DNA of 8,848 nucleotides from Pseudomonadota bacterium (GTDB taxonomy: Bacteria > Pseudomonadota > Alphaproteobacteria > Sphingomonadales > Sphingomonadaceae), in the NCBI GenBank assembly GCA_023387085.1, contig JAEWIL010000192.1, forward strand, positions 1 to 8,848, in the 5' to 3' direction. Positions within the stretch are counted from its first letter, which is position 1, and every line of letters begins with the position of its first letter. The notes beneath the pieces were generated by a model that ran no database searches, was not told the origin of the DNA, and worked only from the letters and a program-made list of their open reading frames with translations. Below, one piece after another: positions 5,651 to 8,848 of this stretch. A program made the position numbers and the translations under genes.

Positions 5651-7582
5651 TCACTCCCCCTTCAGATATTTGTCGAACCAACCAATCGTGCGGCGCAGCG
5701 CGTCGAGCTGATTTTCGCGTTTTTGGAAGCCGTGGCCCTCTGCGGGATAGAAGATCGTCTCGACCGTGTTGCCCTTGGCCTTCAAAATATCCTCGACCTC
5801 CTTTGCCTGCCCCTTGGGCACGCGAATGTCATTCTCGCCCTGCAGACTCAGCAGCGGCGCCTTGGCGGCCTTGATATAGGTGAGCGGCGACGAGGCGTCA
5901 TAGACGTCGGGATTCTCGTCCGGCGTGCCGAGCAGCGCGCGCTGATAGGCGCGGAGCAGTTCGTCCTGATCGCGGTACATGGTCCGCCAGTTGATGATCC
6001 CGTACCATTGCACGGCGGCCGCAAACTCGTCGGGGGTGCGGCCGATTGCCATCAAGGTCATGAACCCGCCATAGGAGCCGCCGAAGATGCCGACTCTCTT
6101 CGGATCGACATAGCCCGAGGCGACGAGGAAGGTCTTGGCAGCGACGGTGTCCTTCAAATCGCCGCCGCCGAGATCCTTGATATTCGCTTCCTGAAACGGC
6201 TTGCCATATCCGGTCGAGCCGCGAAAATTGGGCTGGATGACGATATAGCCGCGCGTCGCGAAGGCGGTTGCATAGCGCGAGAAGCCGTCCTGCGCCTGTC
6301 CGGTGGGGCCGCCGTGCGGCATCACGATCGCCGGGTTGCTGCCGTCGCGTTTCAGGTTGAACGGCATGGTGACGATCGCACTGATCGGAGTGCCGTCGAA
6401 GCTTTTGTAGGTGACGATCTGCGACTTGGGCAGCAGCGCGGGGGTCAGGCTCGCCATCGCCATCGGCGCGACGGTTGCCGCGCTGTCGGCGGCAAGATCA
6501 TAGCTGTAGAGCGTCGTCGGCGAATCCGCGCCGCTGCGCACCACCAGCATATGGCGCCCGTCGGCCGCCACGGGTTGCAATCCTGCTACGCTGTTGCGGC
6601 CCGGGTCGAGTGCGAGGTCGCTCTTCGTCATCGTCGCCAGATCGACGCGTGACAGAGTGGAGCGCCCGTCGTTGTTGGTGCGTATGATCATCGTCTTGCC
6701 GTCGGGGGTGACGATGTCGCTCGATTGCTCCCACGGCGTTGCGGGCAGCCAGCGCCATTTTTTCGTCGCGGGTGCATAGGCCCCGGCGCGCGACTGGCCG
6801 GTCCCCTCGTCGGTCGTGACTGCGATCGCCCTGCCGTCGGCGGTCGCGCCGGTCGCCTGATAGATCGTCTTTGGTTTGCCGAGCAGCTTCGTCGCGGCGC
6901 CGGTCGCGGCATCGATCCGCCAAACCTCGCTGTCCGAGCCATCGACGTTCGTCCGGTTCGCGATGATCGCCTTGCTGCCGTCGACCCATGCCGCCGCCGC
7001 CCAATTATAGGCGGGATCCTTTTCGGTGGTCAGCCCGCGTATCTCGCCGCTGGCGTCCATCACCGCCAGATTGGTCTGCCCTTCGGATTTGAGCTTGGTG
7101 GAAAGCGCGACCAGACCGCCGGAGGGTGCAACGAGCAGCCCGGTTTCGCTCCGTTCGGGCGTGTTCGTCAGATTTTCGACCGCGCCGCCACCCGCGGGGA
7201 CGCGGTAGATATCGGAATATTCGTTCCCCCCGACGTCCTGCGTGAAATAGAGCCATTGGCCGTCGCGCGACACGGCGAGGCCTGACTGGGCATCGTCGGA
7301 CCGGGTCATCTGCACCGGCCAGTTGCCGTCGGCGTCCATGCGCCAGATGTTGACTCGGCCGGTCAGGTCGGTGGCGATGAAAAGCTGCTTGCCGTCGGCG
7401 CTCCACACCGCGTCGTACAGCGCGCGCGTGACACCGATGTCGTCGAGCGGCACGGGCCGCGCTTGGGGGTTTGCGGGCGAGTCAATAGTTCGCGGGTCGG
7501 TAATAGGGCGCTCGGGTGTCGCGACTTGCGCAGCGAGCGGCGAAGCGGTGGCGAGCAGGGCGGCGGTCAGGATCAGGCGCAT
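5651..7582 (-). CDS. secreted S9-family (prolyl oligopeptidase-type) serine peptidase
   Basis: A 643-residue peptidase, probably periplasmic or secreted, that would cleave short peptides. Residues 1-19 (MRLILTAALLATASPLAAQ) are a classical Sec signal peptide. Roughly residues 35-370 form a beta-propeller, seen as repeated blade motifs such as DGKQLFIATD, DGQWLYFTQD and DGKTMIIRTN. The C-terminal alpha/beta-hydrolase domain (about 395-643) carries HGGPTGQ (423-429), FRGSTGYG (453-460), nucleophile S503 in GGSYGGFM, acid D585 in ENDIRVPKGQ and H617 in EGHGF, so the triad is intact. Subfamily (acylaminoacyl- versus dipeptidyl-peptidase-like) is not settled. The start is ATG 7582 because AGAGGA (7594-7589) is 6 nt away; ATG 7588 directly abuts that site, and the frame to 7684 would bury the signal peptide. 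It is divergent from ftsB. Confidence 0.95.
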   Translation of the reverse strand: MRLILTAALLATASPLAAQVATPERPITDPRTIDSPANPQARPVPLDDIGVTRALYDAVWSADGKQLFIATDLTGRVNIWRMDADGNWPVQMTRSDDAQSGLAVSRDGQWLYFTQDVGGNEYSDIYRVPAGGGAVENLTNTPERSETGLLVAPSGGLVALSTKLKSEGQTNLAVMDASGEIRGLTTEKDPAYNWAAAAWVDGSKAIIANRTNVDGSDSEVWRIDAATGAATKLLGKPKTIYQATGATADGRAIAVTTDEGTGQSRAGAYAPATKKWRWLPATPWEQSSDIVTPDGKTMIIRTNNDGRSTLSRVDLATMTKSDLALDPGRNSVAGLQPVAADGRHMLVVRSGADSPTTLYSYDLAADSAATVAPMAMASLTPALLPKSQIVTYKSFDGTPISAIVTMPFNLKRDGSNPAIVMPHGGPTGQAQDGFSRYATAFATRGYIVIQPNFRGSTGYGKPFQEANIKDLGGGDLKDTVAAKTFLVASGYVDPKRVGIFGGSYGGFMTLMAIGRTPDEFAAAVQWYGIINWRTMYRDQDELLRAYQRALLGTPDENPDVYDASSPLTYIKAAKAPLLSLQGENDIRVPKGQAKEVEDILKAKGNTVETIFYPAEGHGFQKRENQLDALRRTIGWFDKYLKGE

Positions 7583-7696
7583 GATCATTCCTCTCTTGTG
7601 CTGTGCGCAAGGTGCCAGAGGATGTGCTGTGTTACCAGAATAAAACGCATCGGGCTGCGCGGGCGAAGACGATGGTCGGTCCATCGATAATAGGGT

Positions 7697-7714
7697 GGAG
7701 AAGGACGCTTCTCC
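7697..7714. other. perfect inverted repeat upstream of ftsB
   Basis: GGAGAAG (7697-7703) and CTTCTCC (7708-7714) form a 7-bp perfect stem with a 4-nt GACG loop in the 171-bp gap between the divergent peptidase and ftsB genes. Neither strand has a U-tract after it, so termination is unlikely. It may be an operator or a leader hairpin. The rest of this gap, 7589-7696, contains no convincing promoter pair; GATAAT at 7686-7691 is the best lone -10-like block. Confidence 0.4.
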
Positions 7715-7727
7715 GGCTTGACGCTGC

Positions 7728-7743
7728 GAATCAACTCTGATTC
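7728..7743. promoter_or_regulatory. ftsB: paired GANTC sites in an inverted repeat before ftsB
   Basis: GAATCA (7728-7733), ACTC, then TGATTC (7738-7743) is a perfect inverted repeat containing two GANTC sites, 7728-7732 and 7739-7743. GANTC is the target of the cell-cycle methyltransferase CcrM in Alphaproteobacteria. The repeat ends just before the AAGGG Shine-Dalgarno of ftsB (7744-7748). TTGACG at 7718-7723 is a good -35-like hexamer directly upstream, but no good -10 follows at 16-18 bp. A regulatory role is inference. Confidence 0.45.
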
Positions 7744-7753
7744 AAGGGTCGAA

Positions 7754-8080
7754 ATGACGCAGCGCCACAAATTACGGAAATCGATGAGCCGGGCCATAGG
7801 TCCCGCGGTGGCGCTGATCGCGGTACTCGCAATGATCGGTTACATCATCTTCGGCCCTACCGGGCTCTATGCCTGGGGCGATTACAGCCAGTCGGTGGAG
7901 AAGAAGCGCGTTGTGCTGACCGAACTTGCCAAGAAGCAGAGCGAGCTTCAGAATCGCGTCAACCTGCTCGACCGGCACCGCGTCGATCCCGATCTTGCCG
8001 ACGAATATGTGCGCGAGAAGCTGGGGGTCATGCACCCCGACGAAATCGCAATTCCGCTCGACGCGACGGCGAAGCCCTGA
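7754..8080 (+). CDS. ftsB: cell division protein FtsB (septum formation initiator family)
   Basis: FtsB is a bitopic inner-membrane divisome protein that acts with FtsL and FtsQ to activate septal peptidoglycan synthesis. The 108-residue product has a short basic cytoplasmic N-terminus (RHKLRKSMSR), one membrane helix at about 16-33 (PAVALIAVLAMIGYIIF), the family's GPTGLYAW motif (34-41), a periplasmic coiled coil (about 46-75, EKKRVVLTELAKKQSELQNR) and the conserved end DPDLADEYVREKLGVMHPDE. Length and order fit the family. The start is ATG 7754 with AAGGG 5 nt upstream; an in-frame TTG at 7718 falls in a likely promoter/operator region and is not preferred. It is followed by pdhA after 127 bp, a frequent alphaproteobacterial linkage. 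Paired GANTC sites upstream suggest possible cell-cycle control. Confidence 0.93.
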   Translation: MTQRHKLRKSMSRAIGPAVALIAVLAMIGYIIFGPTGLYAWGDYSQSVEKKRVVLTELAKKQSELQNRVNLLDRHRVDPDLADEYVREKLGVMHPDEIAIPLDATAKP

Positions 8081-8120
8081 GCGGGCGGCGACGGGCCGCT
8101 GCATACGAAAACCGCATCAT

Positions 8121-8142
8121 GCAAGCCCCAAGCGGGCGTTGC
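8121..8142. other. hairpin overlapping the pdhA -35 element
   Basis: GCAAGCCC (8121-8128) pairs with GGGC-g-TTGC (8134-8142) around a 5-nt loop, leaving a single bulged G. It lies 40 bp after the ftsB stop. It has no U-tract, so it would be a poor terminator. Its right arm shares TTGC with the -35 of the pdhA promoter, so a role as operator is possible but unproven. Confidence 0.35.
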
Positions 8143-8168
8143 CAAACATGGCCCGGCGCTCCTATAGG
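8139..8168 (+). promoter_or_regulatory. pdhA: candidate sigma-70-type promoter of pdhA
   Basis: TTGCCA (8139-8144; five of six matches to TTGACA) and TATAGG (8163-8168; four of six matches to TATAAT) are separated by 18 bp. A transcript starting near 8175 would have a leader of about 33 nt carrying the AAAGGA ribosome binding site at 8195-8200. This is the best promoter in the window by eye and implies that pdhA can be transcribed independently of ftsB. Confidence 0.6.
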
Positions 8169-8207
8169 GGAGCCCTGCCGTAACGGCTAACCGTAAAGGA
8201 ACCCGCC

Positions 8208-8848
8208 TTGGCCAAAGCCCCTGCGCGCAAGACTGCCGCGCCAAAAACTGTCGCTTCCACCCCGGCTCCCGCGACCAATCGCGAATCTCCGCGCGATCCC
8301 GCACCCTATGATGCAACGCCGGAGGAACTCGAAGCCTTCTACCGCGAGATGCTGCTGATCCGCCGCTTCGAGGAAAAGGCCGGCCAGCTTTATGGCATGG
8401 GCTTCATCGGCGGATTCTGTCTCCTCTACATCGGCCAGGAAGCCGTCGTCGTCGGCATGCAGATGGCGCTGAAGGACGGCGACCAGGTCATCACCCGCTA
8501 CCGCGACCACGGCCAAATGCTGGCCTGCGGCATGAGCGCACGCGGCGTGATGGCGGAACTGACCGGACGCCAGGGCGGCCTTTCCAAGGGCAAGGGCGGC
8601 TCCATGCACATGTTCTCCAAGGAGAAGCACTTCTACGGCGGCCACGGCATCGTCGGCGCGCAGGTGTCTCTCGGCACCGGCCTCGCCTTCGCCAACCGCT
8701 ACCGCGGCAATGACAACGTCTCGCTCGCCTATTTCGGCGACGGCGCGGCCAACCAGGGCCAGGTCTACGAGAGCTTCAACATGGCCGCTCTCTGGAAGCT
8801 GCCGGTGATCTACATCATCGAGAACAACCGCTACGCCATGGGCACCGC
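8208..8848 (+). CDS. pdhA: pyruvate dehydrogenase E1 component, alpha subunit (3' truncated by window)
   Basis: The E1 alpha subunit, with E1 beta, performs thiamine-diphosphate-dependent decarboxylation of pyruvate and reductive acetylation of E2, feeding acetyl-CoA to the TCA cycle. 213 residues are visible of an expected total of about 350. Residues 1-30 are an Ala/Lys/Pro-rich extension (MAKAPARKTAAPK at its start), common in alphaproteobacterial PdhA. Then come REMLLIRRFEEKAGQLYGMG (46-65), YIGQEAVVVG, YRDHG (98-102), GGSMHMF, GGHGIVGAQVSLGTGLAF and the TPP motif from GDGAANQG (177) to ENN (205-207). The start is TTG 8208: AAAGGA lies 7 nt upstream and the first in-frame ATG falls inside the conserved REMLLIRR region. 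Position 72 is Leu where many family members have His (FCHL to FCLL). Serine codons differ from those of eno. E1 beta and E2 presumably lie downstream. Confidence 0.97.
   Translation, partial: MAKAPARKTAAPKTVASTPAPATNRESPRDPAPYDATPEELEAFYREMLLIRRFEEKAGQLYGMGFIGGFCLLYIGQEAVVVGMQMALKDGDQVITRYRDHGQMLACGMSARGVMAELTGRQGGLSKGKGGSMHMFSKEKHFYGGHGIVGAQVSLGTGLAFANRYRGNDNVSLAYFGDGAANQGQVYESFNMAALWKLPVIYIIENNRYAMGT

Noticed and set aside
5631..5651. Terminator between the convergent small gene and peptidase (ACGT ... ACGT followed by TTTTT)
   Set aside because: The stem is only 4 bp and lies inside coding sequence, too weak to call.
4365..5681. 438-residue minus-strand open frame antisense to eno
   Set aside because: It lies almost wholly opposite a clear enolase gene, has Arg/Asp/Val-rich composition typical of GC-driven antisense frames, and shows no recognisable domain.
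5723..6652. 309-residue plus-strand open frame opposite the S9 peptidase
   Set aside because: It covers the catalytic domain of the intact peptidase on the other strand. Low-complexity Arg/Gly/Ala sequence without motifs marks it as a shadow.
7583..7684. N-terminal extension of the S9 peptidase to 7684
   Set aside because: The extension would place 34 residues before a clear signal peptide, and the AGAGGA ribosome site matches the 7582 start.
7718..7753. TTG 7718 as the ftsB start
   Set aside because: ATG 7754 has a well-spaced AAGGG and gives the normal basic N-terminus. The TTG is better explained as part of a TTGACG -35-like hexamer.
1..8848. CRISPR array, insertion sequence, tRNA, toxin-antitoxin pair or defence island
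   Set aside because: Reading both strands, I found no regularly spaced repeats, transposase motifs, tRNA-like cloverleaf or toxin/antitoxin signature. The gene content is core metabolism, division and envelope.

Overview
The window looks like ordinary chromosomal core genome of a GC-rich alphaproteobacterium, most likely a member of the Sphingomonadales (Sphingopyxis-like). This placement is inference. It rests on an NDUFS4-type complex I accessory subunit, a DUF4170 protein, the eno / ftsB / pdhA neighbourhood and the overall protein style. I see no tRNA or rRNA, insertion sequence, CRISPR array or prophage module.

Layout. (1) Positions 1-1475 hold the 3' two-thirds of hrpB, a DEAH-family helicase; its ATPase motifs lie outside the window. 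(2) Positions 1542-1820 encode a small NDUFS4-like complex I subunit. It converges on a DUF4170 gene (2065-1850, minus) across a hairpin that can terminate both. (3) Positions 3899-2146 (minus) form a tight four-gene cassette of small membrane-anchored proteins: an Ala/Lys-rich protein with a C-terminal membrane segment, a two-helix phage-holin-superfamily protein, a DUF3618-like protein and a DUF883/ElaB-like protein. Starts and stops overlap or nearly touch, so this is a single operon, probably concerned with the envelope or stress. (4) A 231-bp divergent intergenic region with several inverted repeats leads into eno (4131-5405). Eno is coupled through TAATG to a 79-residue conserved-looking protein of unknown function (5405-5644). 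(5) A secreted S9-family serine peptidase (7582-5651, minus) converges on that small gene with only 6 bp between stops. (6) Divergently from the peptidase lie ftsB (7754-8080) and the start of pdhA (8208 to the window end, TTG start, good promoter).

How the genes work together. Eno and PdhA are consecutive parts of central carbon metabolism: enolase makes phosphoenolpyruvate and PDH E1 oxidises pyruvate. FtsB is a divisome protein placed between them. eno-ftsB-pdhA linkage is a familiar alphaproteobacterial arrangement, here interrupted by a reverse-oriented peptidase gene. The complex I subunit is respiratory.

I did not find a clear new biological system. The points most worth a second look are the eno-coupled 79-residue protein, a pair of GANTC (CcrM-type) sites in a perfect inverted repeat just upstream of ftsB, the membrane-protein cassette, the branched potential fold in the eno leader, and the His-to-Leu change and unusual serine codons in pdhA.
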